64,000 nt of DNA, from the NCBI GenBank assembly GCA_910589305.1, contig CAJUTV010000004.1, forward strand, positions 79,990 to 143,989. The letters are read 5' to 3'. The notes beneath the pieces were generated by a model that saw only the letters and a program-made list of their open reading frames with translations, ran no database searches and was not told where the DNA came from. The stretch comes from an uncultured Lachnospira sp. Lineage in GTDB: Bacteria; Bacillota; Clostridia; Lachnospirales; Lachnospiraceae. The first letter of the stretch is position 1. Each line of letters opens with the position of its first letter. Positions 8,986 through 18,085 of this stretch are shown here, one piece after another. The translations under genes and the position numbers were made by a program.

Positions 8986-9420
8986 TTAGACAGTAGTAAA
9001 GAAAATTATAATCCTTATGTTGTATATGATGGAATAAATTGGTTTATATGTGTGAGTATGCTGATATTGAGCAAAAGTCAGTAAACGATAGAATAGGTAT
9101 TGATGTATATATTCAAGATTTAGCCATATGTTCAGCTGGAAAAACATATAAAAATGTTAATAAAACAAGTAAAATAAAGAAGTTGGAAAAGAAAAAACGC
9201 AGGTTGCGGCGTAGTATATCCAGAAAATATATAGGAAATAAGAAAGGGGAATGTTATAAGAAAACGAGCAATATTATAAAAAGTGAAAAAATTGTTAAAA
9301 CTTCAACATAAAATCTCAAGTATAAGAACGAATGACTTATATTGATGAAAAATGTAGAATGAAAGTAGATAGAGATAAGGTGTTTAGTGAACAATCGAAC
9401 TTGTGAGTAGCAAAGGCAAA
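8986..9420 (+). pseudogene. Decayed IS605/IS200-type TnpB fragment
   Basis: The frame from 9039 holds GIDVYIQDLAICSAGKTYKN followed by KKLEKKKRRLRRSISRKY, the recognisable RuvC-I and basic region of TnpB. Upstream, YVVYDGINWFICVS continues the match in another frame. Downstream, LLKLQHKISSIRTND resumes in a third frame from about 9290 and is cut by stops, with a trace of the MMKN motif after 9340. At least two frameshifts plus internal loss make this non-functional. No intact TnpA or end sequences were recognised. Confidence 0.75.
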
Positions 9421-9517
9421 AGCATACATATTGAAGTAGAAATGAAACGCAAACGTTTTATAGGTTATAAATAAATTAATTAACTTTTTATAAGTTTTCA
9501 GTAACGGCAAATAAATA

Positions 9518-10294
9518 ATGAGTGATAATAATCAACCAAACGAAGCACAGTATCTTTTTGATAAAAGAGTGACTTGTGCAATATGTGATAAGGAATTTAA
9601 AAACAAGGTAGTTAAAACTGGAAAAGCAAGATTTCTTGGAACAGATGAAGATTTAAGACCTAAATATTCTAATCTGGATACGATTAAGTATGATGTGTAT
9701 ATGTGTCCATACTGTGGATATGCATCGGTGTCAAGAGAGTTTGAAAATGTTACACCAAAGCAGCGATTGTTGTTAAAAGCAGAGGTATGCAATCACCAGT
9801 TTGGTAAAAATAATGTAACAAAAGATATTGGCTATTATAATTATGATATGGCAATTGCAAGATATAAAAGAGCGTTGCTTATTGCAGTTAAGAAGCCTTC
9901 TAAAATTAGTGAATGCTCGTATCTTCGACTAAAAATTGCATGGCTTAATCGTTCTATGTACGAAGAGATTATAAAGGACAAAGAGGAGGAAGCATTAACA
10001 GAAGAAGAAAAAGCAAATTATGACAAATATAGAAGTGAAGAAGAAAGTTATTTAAAAGAAGCTTATGAAGGATTTGTAGAAGCACTTTTAAAAGAATATC
10101 CTCCAATATGTGGTATGGATGAATGTACATTTAACTATTTGATGTCTGTGTTGTCTTACAAAAATGAAGAGTATGACAATGCACTGCGATTTGGCTATGA
10201 TGTTATTCAATCCATCAATGCATCATCGAAATTAAAGGATAAACAAAGAGACCTTCTTGATAAATTAAAAGATATAAAGAAAGGTGAAAATTAG
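9518..10294 (+). CDS. DUF2225 family protein
   Basis: A 258-residue cytoplasmic protein of the DUF2225 family common in Firmicutes. The N-terminal part has two CxxC pairs (CAICDKEF near 19 and CPYCGY near 66) that look like a zinc ribbon. The rest is helical and TPR-like, including YDMAIARYKRALLIAVKKPS and DNALRFGYDVIQSI. No function is established for the family. There is no clear ribosome site before the ATG. The upstream neighbour is transposon debris. Confidence 0.75.
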   Translation: MSDNNQPNEAQYLFDKRVTCAICDKEFKNKVVKTGKARFLGTDEDLRPKYSNLDTIKYDVYMCPYCGYASVSREFENVTPKQRLLLKAEVCNHQFGKNNVTKDIGYYNYDMAIARYKRALLIAVKKPSKISECSYLRLKIAWLNRSMYEEIIKDKEEEALTEEEKANYDKYRSEEESYLKEAYEGFVEALLKEYPPICGMDECTFNYLMSVLSYKNEEYDNALRFGYDVIQSINASSKLKDKQRDLLDKLKDIKKGEN

Positions 10295-10392
10295 AGAGGC
10301 TTTTTGCAATATTTATTGACAATACTTAACGTGAATGATAAGATGTATCTGGCATCGCTTAGATACCGCATATTTTTTTGGAGGTACTTATA

Positions 10393-10593
10393 ATGAAAGG
10401 TACAGTAAAGTGGTTCAGCAATCAAAAAGGGTACGGATTCATTAATGATGAGAATGGCAACGATGTTTTCGTACACTATTCAGGACTTAACATGAGCGGC
10501 TTTAAGTCATTAGACGAAGGCGCTAGTGTAGAGTTTGACGTTACTGATGGAGCTAATGGTCGTCCACAGGCTACAAATGTAACGAAATTATAA
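10393..10593 (+). CDS. cspA: Cold-shock protein
   Basis: A 66-residue single cold-shock domain that binds single-stranded RNA and DNA. RNP1 is KGYGFIND and RNP2 is DVFVHYS. The ATG at 10393 has GGAGG 8 nt upstream, and length and N-terminus (MKGTVKWF) fit the family. The 5' untranslated region from about 10300 contains short self-complementary runs, but I could not assign a defined thermosensor fold. The gene is monocistronic. Confidence 0.95.
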   Translation: MKGTVKWFSNQKGYGFINDENGNDVFVHYSGLNMSGFKSLDEGASVEFDVTDGANGRPQATNVTKL

Positions 10594-10827
10594 TCCAGGA
10601 TGTACTACAGTGTGCCTTTTTAAATATACAAGTTAGTGGTTATTATTGAAAAGATATATTGTTACAATTCAGATTATGAGTGGGCTGTTGCAAAATGAGA
10701 AATTCTACAAGATGTGATGCGGCGTTATTTAGCTGATATCAATATATTGTATGGAACTTCATTTTGTGACAGTCCTGTTGCTTTATAAACACAAATCACA
10801 AAGATTAAGCAGTAGAGGAGAAGTGCT

Positions 10828-11643
10828 ATGGATACAATTGATTTTAATCAGACATTGCCCTCAGGTATAACATTTATGTTGCAAGCTGGAGGATTTTTGG
10901 CTGTTTCTGTATTTCTTGTAATGTTTATCGTTGTTAAAAAGCGATGGAAAGGAAGAGTTACACCATTTTTTTTAGGTTTGACTGTTTTTGCATTTGTCCG
11001 AATATTTGTTATGCTTACAGAATCGGCATTAGCTTTGATTCCAAGCATTGATGTTGCATTTTCATATAATCCAATAACGCTTACAATTGTGGACTGTCTG
11101 CTTTGTGCAGTAGGGTATATAGCAGGTCGAATTGTTCTTTGTAAAGTGTTGGCAGAACGTTTTGAGACAAAAGGAGACATCTATTTAGGCGGTCTTGGTT
11201 TAGGATTTGGCGATGCATTATTATATGGATTTACAGTGGTTTCCTATTTTGTATGGTGTATAGGTATAGAAGGCAGCGGCTTGGAAGCAGCACTTTCAGA
11301 AATATCTGGCGAAGAACTGGTTGCAACCTATCAGTCAATATCCGATTTATTTGTAGCACCTGTTGTATTATGGCTATTTATGGGTGTAAGTACGGTAATT
11401 GATATGATTTTACAGATGGCTTTTATGACAGTGACATTTGGTATTGAAAAGAAAGAGTTGCCGTCAATGTTTCATGGTATTTGTTTTGTTATTAATGTTG
11501 TGTCCGTTATTATATTCCAAATTTATGATATAAATTCTATTACAAGTATAGTTATTTTGTTTGCAGTTAAATTAATGATATTTGCGGTTGTGGTTTATTA
11601 TATATTTAATGTTGTAGGAAAAAAAGTTCAATATGAAGAATGA
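10828..11643 (+). CDS. Polytopic membrane protein resembling the YhfC family
   Basis: A 271-residue protein with about seven hydrophobic segments. The region GDIYLGGLGLGFGDALLYGF after the third segment and the overall layout resemble YhfC-type intramembrane proteins. The His and Glu expected if it were an active intramembrane protease are not evident in that motif, so an enzymatic role is doubtful. GGAG lies before the ATG. A strong terminator follows. The family assignment is tentative; the membrane character is certain. Confidence 0.5.
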   Translation: MDTIDFNQTLPSGITFMLQAGGFLAVSVFLVMFIVVKKRWKGRVTPFFLGLTVFAFVRIFVMLTESALALIPSIDVAFSYNPITLTIVDCLLCAVGYIAGRIVLCKVLAERFETKGDIYLGGLGLGFGDALLYGFTVVSYFVWCIGIEGSGLEAALSEISGEELVATYQSISDLFVAPVVLWLFMGVSTVIDMILQMAFMTVTFGIEKKELPSMFHGICFVINVVSVIIFQIYDINSITSIVILFAVKLMIFAVVVYYIFNVVGKKVQYEE

Positions 11644-11703
11644 TTGAGAAGTTAATAAGTAAAAGTAAAATCGGTTAAAAAATTGATTGGATTAAAAGAT
11701 TGA

Positions 11704-11752
11704 TTTCACACATAGTTTGTGTTTTGTACAAACTATGTGTGAAATTTTTTAT
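11704..11752 (+). terminator. Strong intrinsic terminator
   Basis: A 17-bp perfect stem (11704-11720 with 11728-11744, beginning TTTCACACATAG) and a 7-nt loop are followed by a T-rich run. It lies between convergent genes and probably also terminates the minus-strand gene. Confidence 0.85.
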
Positions 11753-11842
11753 TTTATAGAAAATTTTGTTATTTAATAGTAAAATCACAAGGTTATCAAT
11801 CAAATAAACAGATATCTTAACAATGTTTTTTATTTGAATGAC

Positions 11843-12859
11843 TTAATTTTTTGCTGCTTTTTTAGAGAAATCTGTTGTGACAAGTTTGTCATATGGAGCT
11901 TCTGCATCCAATTCGCCTGCTTGTGTCAGAATATCTTTTAAAAGGTCAAAAGAATTTTTTTCAAATATTGTATCACCTTTCCAAGTGTCTTGCGATTTGT
12001 ATCGTTCCACTATTTTTGTAAGTGTTTCAATATCGGTCTCTTGAAATTGAGGAGCGATTGCTTCCGCTATTTCACTGCTTGTGTGGCTATTAACATAGTC
12101 GAGACCTTTTTGAATGGCATTGGTAAAGGATTGGATAATTTCAGGATTTTTTTCTAAATAACTTTTTTTCGCACAGTAGGCAGTGTAAGGGACATATCCG
12201 CTGTCAACACCCATAGAAGCAACAACGTATCCTCTGCCTTCATTTTCAATTGTTGTTGCAGTTGGTTCAAATTCAGCAGTAAAGTCGCCTAAACCTGATG
12301 AATAGGCAGCCGCTGTAGAACCAAAGTCAATATTTTGGATAATCTCTACATCCGTTTTAGGGTCAATGCCTTGTTTTTTAAGGATATATTCCAAGAGCAT
12401 TTGAGGCATACCGCCAGCTCTGCCGCCCAAAATGGTTTTTCCCTTAACATCGTTCCAAGTAAAATTATCGTAAGATTGCCTTGATACCAAGAAATTTCCA
12501 GCTCGTTGTGTGAGCTGTGCAAAGTTGACAGCATAATCTGCTGAACCGCCAGTATATACATATATTGAGGCTTCAGAACCCATAAAACCGATATCTGCAT
12601 CACCGCTTACCAGTGAAGTCATAACTTTATCTGCGCCAAATCCAGTAACAAGGTTTAACTCAATACCTTCTTCCAAAAAGTATCCTTTTTCAATAGCTAC
12701 ATATTGTGGTGCATAAAATATCGAATGTGCAACTTCATTTAAAGTGACTTTTTGAACTTTATCAACTTCATTTGATTTGTTTTTTGAACATCCAAAAAAT
12801 GTCAGCAACATTACAAATGTCAATAGTAAAACAGACAATTTTTTCATAGTTGATTTCAT
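11843..12859 (-). CDS. NitT/TauT-type ABC transporter substrate-binding lipoprotein
   Basis: A 338-residue periplasmic-type binding protein anchored by a lipobox (LLTFFGCSKN, Cys about residue 24). The SsuA/THI5-like fold is shown by HSIFYAPQYVAIEKGYFLEEGI and SGDADIGFMG. Such proteins bind alkanesulfonates, nitrate, riboflavin or pyrimidine precursors; the ligand cannot be told here. No permease or ATPase gene lies beside it, so it either docks on a distant transporter or has been separated from its operon. Start is the first ATG, 9 nt after AAGGA. Confidence 0.85.
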   Translation of the reverse strand: MKSTMKKLSVLLLTFVMLLTFFGCSKNKSNEVDKVQKVTLNEVAHSIFYAPQYVAIEKGYFLEEGIELNLVTGFGADKVMTSLVSGDADIGFMGSEASIYVYTGGSADYAVNFAQLTQRAGNFLVSRQSYDNFTWNDVKGKTILGGRAGGMPQMLLEYILKKQGIDPKTDVEIIQNIDFGSTAAAYSSGLGDFTAEFEPTATTIENEGRGYVVASMGVDSGYVPYTAYCAKKSYLEKNPEIIQSFTNAIQKGLDYVNSHTSSEIAEAIAPQFQETDIETLTKIVERYKSQDTWKGDTIFEKNSFDLLKDILTQAGELDAEAPYDKLVTTDFSKKAAKN

Positions 12860-13065
12860 TAGGTTAAATCCTTATTATTTTTTATTATATTATGAAATAA
12901 TGTTAAATGTGTCACAAAACAGTTTTCAACTAAATTTTTATGTGATATAATATCTATATAATTAGAAATTTTGAAACAGAAAGGACGAAGGTGTTAAAGG
13001 GGTAATATATACATTTGTGCTTATGCTCGGAATTGTGAGCTGAACAAGAATGGAGGGGTAATACT

Positions 13066-14475
13066 ATGTTTGGAAGGAAGAAGAGTGAAGTTCAAAATAC
13101 GAACCATGATATTGAGTTGATGATGTCAATGATGGATAAGGTTATTGAGGGAGATTTTAGTGAGATTGATGTATCTCCATTTGTGGACAAACGATATGGA
13201 GAAAAGATTAATGGCATGATTCAAGCTTTTAAAAAGGCAAATAATAATTTTGTTATGAGATTGAATGAAGCAATGGAATCAATTGGTGATAATTCTTATG
13301 TTAAAAATACGTTTGACCAGGTTCAATCTCAATATGAATCCATTAATGATATGGAAGAAGCCAGTCATCACCTTGAGACATCAATCAATGATATTTCGAC
13401 ATCAATGGAGGATATTCGAGATAATACACATGATATTCTTGACGTCATACAAAAAAGTGCAGTAGGTATGAACGAGAGCATTCAAGTTGTCAATGAGTCG
13501 TCTGAAAAAATTAATGTAATTAATGGGCAGATGCAGAAGTTTCAAGATAAGATACAAAAAATTGGAGAGATTGTAGATATTGTAAAGGCTGTTGCAAGTC
13601 AAAGCAATCTTCTTGCATTAAATGCTTCAATTGAAGCAGCAAGAGCGGGAGAAGCAGGCAAAGGATTTGCAGTAGTTGCTGACCAAGTAAGAGAATTGTC
13701 AAGCAATACATCAACATCTGCAGGAGATATTGTAAAATATGTAAATGAGCTAAGAAATGATATTACAGAACTTGCTCAATTAATGGATGATACAACCACA
13801 AAGCTGGCTGAAGGCAACAGTAAAGTGGAAGGTTCACTAAATGATATTAATAGAATGACCAATCAAATGGAAATTGTCAAAGATAAAGTAGATAATATAT
13901 TTAAGGCGATTGATAAACAGACAACTGTTACGGCAAATTTTTCTAATCAAGTTGAGAATATTGCCGTAAGTTATGATGAATTGACAAAAGACTGCATGGC
14001 TCAGGGAACACATGTATATAAGATTAGCCGTTATATTGATACAACCAGAAGCGATATGGTTCGAGATTTTGCAAATGTTACGACACAAGACTGGTTAAAG
14101 ATATTTGAGATAGACCATTTTATTCTTATGTGGCGTGTATATAGCAATGAAATTGGTTTTGAACAACTTAAAATTACACAGCTTAATAATCCTACAAGCT
14201 GTAAGCTTGGTATTTGGCTGGGCAAGCAGACAGACCCAGCAATTACAGGAAGTCAGGAGTTTGCGGCTGTTAAAAATGCTCATAATGAGTTACATAGATG
14301 TGCAACAGAATCATGGAAGGCAAAAGATGCTGGAAATACTGAAAAAGCAAAAGAGTGTTTTAAAAACACTTATGATGCATTTTATGTATATAGAGATGCG
14401 ATTAGAAAATTGCAAGATAGGTTAATGACATTAGGGTACACTGATAAGACAAAGATAGTTGTCTTCCGTAATTAA
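13066..14475 (+). CDS. Soluble chemoreceptor with C-terminal CZB zinc-binding domain
   Basis: A 469-residue methyl-accepting protein without a membrane segment. The coiled-coil signalling tip is IVDIVKAVASQSNLLALNAS and onward (about 168-210). The C-terminus (about 345-455) is a chemoreceptor zinc-binding domain: DHFILMWRVY, CKLGIWLG and AHNELHRCA supply the His-Cys-His set. CZB receptors sense zinc or oxidants such as hypochlorite in characterised bacteria. GGAGG lies 9 nt before the ATG. It stands alone in its transcript. Confidence 0.9.
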   Translation: MFGRKKSEVQNTNHDIELMMSMMDKVIEGDFSEIDVSPFVDKRYGEKINGMIQAFKKANNNFVMRLNEAMESIGDNSYVKNTFDQVQSQYESINDMEEASHHLETSINDISTSMEDIRDNTHDILDVIQKSAVGMNESIQVVNESSEKINVINGQMQKFQDKIQKIGEIVDIVKAVASQSNLLALNASIEAARAGEAGKGFAVVADQVRELSSNTSTSAGDIVKYVNELRNDITELAQLMDDTTTKLAEGNSKVEGSLNDINRMTNQMEIVKDKVDNIFKAIDKQTTVTANFSNQVENIAVSYDELTKDCMAQGTHVYKISRYIDTTRSDMVRDFANVTTQDWLKIFEIDHFILMWRVYSNEIGFEQLKITQLNNPTSCKLGIWLGKQTDPAITGSQEFAAVKNAHNELHRCATESWKAKDAGNTEKAKECFKNTYDAFYVYRDAIRKLQDRLMTLGYTDKTKIVVFRN

Positions 14476-14483
14476 TTTTTTAA

Positions 14484-14670
14484 CCTCATCAGGAGCTAGT
14501 TAGCTTGCCTGTTAAAAAATGCCGCAAAGCGACAATGAGGTTGTAAGCAAGTAGCAAAGCGGATTATAAATATCCGCTTGACATAGCTACGCAATCAAAA
14601 ATAGTTGTTGTTATAACAACTATTTGTATTTATTTTATCAGAAAAGTCCCCGCTTTTTAAGCGGGGGTAT
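14484..14670. repeat. Dispersed repeat family D copy plus GC hairpin
   Basis: The 265-bp gap after the chemoreceptor opens with AACCTCATCAGGAG and carries GCAAGTAGCAAAGCGGAT followed by ATCCGC, the signature of a family also seen near 27093, 38240, 56050, 59874 and 63190. It is followed by a hairpin CCCCGCTT (14648-14655) / AAGCGGGG (14659-14666). No gene is present. Confidence 0.7.
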
Positions 14671-14699
14671 TTGATTTTGTGGAAAACTGTATTGTTTTA

Positions 14700-14743
14700 T
14701 ACATTTAATTTGCAGATTATGGAAAGGTATGGTTATTTTTATG
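14700..14743 (+). promoter_or_regulatory. Leader family A before the pyrophosphatase gene
   Basis: TTTAATTTGCAGATTATGG then AAAGGTATGGTTATTTTT leads into the ATG at 14741, 13 nt after AAAGG. Near-identical leaders precede the genes at 38397, 50973, 57049 and 63334, and a shorter form the carrier gene at 3461. The in-frame ATG inside the leader is too close to AAAGG to be the start. Confidence 0.7.
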
Positions 14744-16381
14744 GATAATCCAGTTTATGTATTTGGACACAGAAATCCAGATACGGATTCAATTTGTTCA
14801 GCCATTTGTTATGCAAGATTAAAGACATTGTTGACGGGTAAGGAACATATTGCTAAAAGAGCAGGTCATTTAAATGAAGAGACGCAATATGTGTTAAGTA
14901 AGAATGAAGTGAGTATCCCTGAATATATTAAAGATGTAAGACCACAAGTGCGAGATGTGGATATTCATATTATTGAGGGTGTTAGTGAAGACATATCAAT
15001 GAAAGCGGCTTATCATTATATGAAAGAAAATAATACCGTTACATTGCCCATATTGTCAAATGGTGAATTAGAAGGTCTTATCACACTTGGCGATATATCC
15101 AAATCATATTTTGATGTCTATGATAGTAATATTTTATCAGTGGCGCATACCAGTATGCAAAATATTGTAGATACACTGGATGCAACTGTAGTAACGGGTG
15201 ATATAGGGCAAATTGTCGATAAAGGAAAAGTAGTAATTGCAACAGCAAATCCTGATATGATGGAACAGTATATTGAAGAGGGTGACATTATTATTCTGGG
15301 TAACCGATATGATGCACAATTGTGTGCTGTGGAGATGAATGCACGCTGTATTGTTATCTGTGAGGGTGTCAATGTGTCAAAGACCATTATTAAAGTGGCA
15401 CAGGAAAATAACTGTATGATTATAACAACAGAATATGATACCTATACAGTGGCACGTCTTATCAATCAAAGTCTTCCTATTCGATTTTATATGACGCCAA
15501 AAGAAAAAATGATTAAGTTTAAAATAACGGATTATATTGAAGATATTGAGGATACGATGGCAAAAAGAAGATTCCGTGATTTTCCAATATTAGGTGAAAA
15601 CGGCAAATATATTGGTATGATATCAAGACGTAATCTTTTAAAACATGGGAAGAAGAAATTGATTTTAGTAGACCATAATGAAAAAAGTCAAGCAGTGTTT
15701 GGGGTAGAGACAGCAGAAATTCTTGAAATTATTGACCATCATCGACTAGGTTCTATTCAGACAATGACGCCAGTATTTTTTAGAAATCAGCCGTTGGGCT
15801 GTACGTCAACCATTATTGGATTGATGTATGAAGAAAATGGATTGATACCAGAAAAGACAATAGCAGCACTTCTTTGTTCAGCAATTATATCAGATACGCT
15901 CATTTTAAAATCGCCAACATGTACGCAGGTCGATATTGATATATGTAAAAAAATGGCACAGATAGCAGATATTGATATCGAAAGTTATGGTCGTGAGATG
16001 TTTAAGGCAGGCAGTAACCTTGTAGGAAGAACATCTGAAGAATTATTTGCCAGAGATTTTAAGAAATTTTCAGTTAATGACATTGTAATTGGAGTAGGGC
16101 AGGTGAATTGTATGACAAAGGAAGAGACCGACATGGTACGCCAGCCAATGATTGATTATCTTTCAGGCGATATATCAAAAATGGGACTGGATATGGCATT
16201 TTTTATGATAACCAATGTCTTAACAGAGTCTTCAGAAGTTATTTGTTTTGGTAACAATTCTACACAGATTATTACCAATTCATTTAGTACAGTATCCGAT
16301 AGCAATGTTGTTTCATTAAAAGGGGTTGTATCACGTAAAAAGCAGTTGCTGCCGGCAATTATGGAAGAATTGCAGCAGTAG
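14741..16381 (+). CDS. ppaC: Manganese-dependent inorganic pyrophosphatase with CBS and DRTGG domains
   Basis: A 546-residue family II pyrophosphatase. The DHH N-terminal metal site is VFGHRNPDTDSICSA, interrupted by a regulatory insert of two CBS halves (about 70-120 and 240-295) with a DRTGG-type domain between. Catalysis resumes at ILVDHNEKSQAVFG with EIIDHHRLGS, and the C-terminal DHHA2 domain contains the SRKKQLLP substrate site. CBS-containing family II enzymes are regulated by adenine nucleotides in characterised clostridia. The start is the second Met, set by the leader described at 14700. Confidence 0.93.
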   Translation: MDNPVYVFGHRNPDTDSICSAICYARLKTLLTGKEHIAKRAGHLNEETQYVLSKNEVSIPEYIKDVRPQVRDVDIHIIEGVSEDISMKAAYHYMKENNTVTLPILSNGELEGLITLGDISKSYFDVYDSNILSVAHTSMQNIVDTLDATVVTGDIGQIVDKGKVVIATANPDMMEQYIEEGDIIILGNRYDAQLCAVEMNARCIVICEGVNVSKTIIKVAQENNCMIITTEYDTYTVARLINQSLPIRFYMTPKEKMIKFKITDYIEDIEDTMAKRRFRDFPILGENGKYIGMISRRNLLKHGKKKLILVDHNEKSQAVFGVETAEILEIIDHHRLGSIQTMTPVFFRNQPLGCTSTIIGLMYEENGLIPEKTIAALLCSAIISDTLILKSPTCTQVDIDICKKMAQIADIDIESYGREMFKAGSNLVGRTSEELFARDFKKFSVNDIVIGVGQVNCMTKEETDMVRQPMIDYLSGDISKMGLDMAFFMITNVLTESSEVICFGNNSTQIITNSFSTVSDSNVVSLKGVVSRKKQLLPAIMEELQQ

Positions 16382-16457
16382 ATAAAATAAAATGGAAAGA
16401 AAAGATAACATAGGAATAAGGTTAAAAAAATTAAATTTTTAATCATTAAATTTGTAT

Positions 16458-16531
16458 CTGTGCGCTGCCAGTTAGAAATTCATAAGTATGATTTGATTTT
16501 TGTAAAAAGCAGCGCGGAAATGGAAATAAAT
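16458..16531 (+). promoter_or_regulatory. Leader family B before map
   Basis: TGTGCGCTGC (from 16459) and GCAGCGC (16509-16515) form an inverted repeat whose right arm lies directly upstream of the ribosome-site region GGAAATGGAAATAA. The same arrangement precedes the genes at 29636, 37862 (minus) and 49632, and more loosely 61857. Confidence 0.65.
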
Positions 16532-17404
16532 ATGAAAAAGTTAAAAAGGGAAGAACCTTGTTGGTGCAATAGCGGCAAGATGTATGGTATATGCCATATG
16601 GAATTTGATAAAAAACTTGAAATGTATAAAAAAAAGTTTCATAAAGTACCTCCAAGAACGATTATCAAAAATGAAAAACAATTACAGGGTATGAGAGACA
16701 GTGCTAAGATTAATATTGCAGTACTTGACTATGTGGCAGAGCATATCCATGAAGGCATGACAACAGAGGAAATAGACCAGATGGTATATGAAAAAACAAC
16801 GGCTATGGGCGGTGTTCCAGCACCTCTTAATTATGAGGGATTTCCTAAAAGTGTCTGCACATCTATCAATGAGCAGGTTTGTCATGGGATACCTTCGCCA
16901 AAGATTCAATTAATTGATGGAGATATTGTCAATGTAGATTGTTCTACCATTCTTAATGGATATTTTTCAGATTCTTCCAGAATGTTTTTAATAGGAAATG
17001 TATCAGAAGAAAAAAGGCGGCTTGTACGAGTGGCAAAAGAATGTGTTAAATTGGGCTTAGAAAAAGTGAAGCCTTGGGGACATCTTGGAGACGTTGCACA
17101 GGCAATCAGCGACCATGCAAAATTAAATGGTTATTCAGTTGTCAAACAGGTTGGCGGTCATGGTATAGGACTTGAGTTCCACGAGACACCATTTGTAAGC
17201 TATGTAATCAAAAGAGGCACTGGCATGGTTATGGCGCCAGGAATGGTATTTACTATTGAGCCAATGATTAATATGGGTACATCGGATATATATATTGATG
17301 AAACAAATGGTTGGACTATTTACACAGATGATGAAAAACCTTCCGCTCAGTGGGAATTAATGGTGTTGGTGACCGATACAGGATATGAGGTTATAAGTTA
17401 TTGA
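16532..17404 (+). CDS. map: Type I methionine aminopeptidase with N-terminal SEC-C motif
   Basis: A 290-residue metallopeptidase that removes the initiator Met. The N-terminal EEPCWCNSGKMYGICH is a SEC-C zinc motif, an extension found in some clostridial enzymes and possibly used for ribosome docking. The five metal ligands are visible: two Asp in VNVDCSTILNGYFSDSS, His in GGHGIGLEFHE, Glu in FTIEPMIN and Glu in QWELMV. The start at 16532 agrees with the leader-B layout; the open frame reaches to 16460 but its first part lies inside the inverted repeat. Confidence 0.93.
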   Translation: MKKLKREEPCWCNSGKMYGICHMEFDKKLEMYKKKFHKVPPRTIIKNEKQLQGMRDSAKINIAVLDYVAEHIHEGMTTEEIDQMVYEKTTAMGGVPAPLNYEGFPKSVCTSINEQVCHGIPSPKIQLIDGDIVNVDCSTILNGYFSDSSRMFLIGNVSEEKRRLVRVAKECVKLGLEKVKPWGHLGDVAQAISDHAKLNGYSVVKQVGGHGIGLEFHETPFVSYVIKRGTGMVMAPGMVFTIEPMINMGTSDIYIDETNGWTIYTDDEKPSAQWELMVLVTDTGYEVISY

Positions 17405-17423
17405 TAGAGTCGGTTAGAAAAAG

Positions 17424-17483
17424 CTCCCTTTATAAAGGCAAGTAAAATCATAAACTTGCCTTTATATAAAGGGAGTATTTTTT
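17424..17483 (+). terminator. Terminator after map
   Basis: CTCCCTTTATAAAGGCAAGT pairs with a 3' arm ending ATAAAGGGAG (17454-17475) with a 2-nt bulge and 10-nt loop, followed by a T-rich run. It probably works for both converging strands. Confidence 0.85.
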
Positions 17484-17610
17484 TATTTGTGTCAATTTAT
17501 CATAAAAAATGTTTGATATAACAATAAAATTATCTTTGCAAATTTATATTATACTATTTCTATATTGCATTTTAAAATCAAATATAAATATAAAAAATAA
17601 ATATTAACAC

Positions 17611-18023
17611 TTACTTAAATGCAGGGTTAAAATAGTAATAGTTTTTAGAGTTTAATTTGTCTTGAACAATAGAGAGTCCCTCGCCAAAACGCTGAAAATG
17701 GACAACTTCACGCGCACGCAAGAATCTCAAAGGGTCTAATACATCAGGGTCATCAGTTAGTCTTATAAGGTTGTCATATGTGGTTCTAGCTTTTTGCTCT
17801 GCTGCCATATCTTCAAAAAGGTCTGTGATAGGGTCGCCTTTTGACTGAAATTCACATGCGTTAAATGGAATACCGCCTGCTGCCTGAGGCCATATAGCAG
17901 CAGTATGGTCGACATAGTATGCCTCAAAAGGCGTTCCCTTTATCTGTTCCATTGAAAGATTCCTAGTTAATTGGTGAACCATTGTACTAATCATTTCAAA
18001 ATGACCTAGTTCTTCTGTACCTA
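17611..18023 (-). CDS. cotJC: cotJC segment 3 (codons 62-197), C-terminal part of interrupted Mn-catalase gene
   Basis: This frame encodes TEELGHFEM followed by 126 residues ending YYFNPAFK, the C-terminal two-thirds of CotJC, the spore-coat manganese catalase. It keeps four of the five expected Mn ligands: Glu65 and His68 (TEELGH), Glu136 (AAEQKAR) and His169 (VVHFQ). It has no start or ribosome site of its own: the frame breaks at the TACCTA core at 18018, where the element sequence begins. Codons 32-62 are at 27165-27257 and codons 1-31 at 30630-30722. Joined, they give a seamless 197-residue protein. Taken alone this would be miscalled a truncated gene. Confidence 0.95.
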
Positions 18024-18046
18024 CAAAAGCAACAGAAATGTTCCGC
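18018..18046. other. Left attachment site of element 1
   Basis: The core TACCTA (18018-18023) is repeated at the right end (27164-27169). On the element side AAATGTTCC (18036-18044) mirrors GGAACATTT (27143-27151) at the other end, each exactly 12 nt from the core, giving a symmetric attP in the predicted circle. The centre of symmetry is the CC dinucleotide, GG of the Gly62 codon on the coding strand. Confidence 0.85.
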
Positions 18047-18085
18047 TTTGAAGTTTATAGAATAGGTCAACAGTCAAATAAGCGG

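Noticed and set aside
14729..14740. Start codons inside leader A (also 38385, 50961, 63322)
   Set aside because: They lie 1 nt after AAAGG, add MVIFM/MVILM-type residues absent from the families, and the same sequence recurs before unrelated genes.
17611..17994. A simple truncated or dead cotJC gene
   Set aside because: The missing codons are present nearby in order and frame, bounded by matched att cores; all segments are free of frameshifts or stops when joined.
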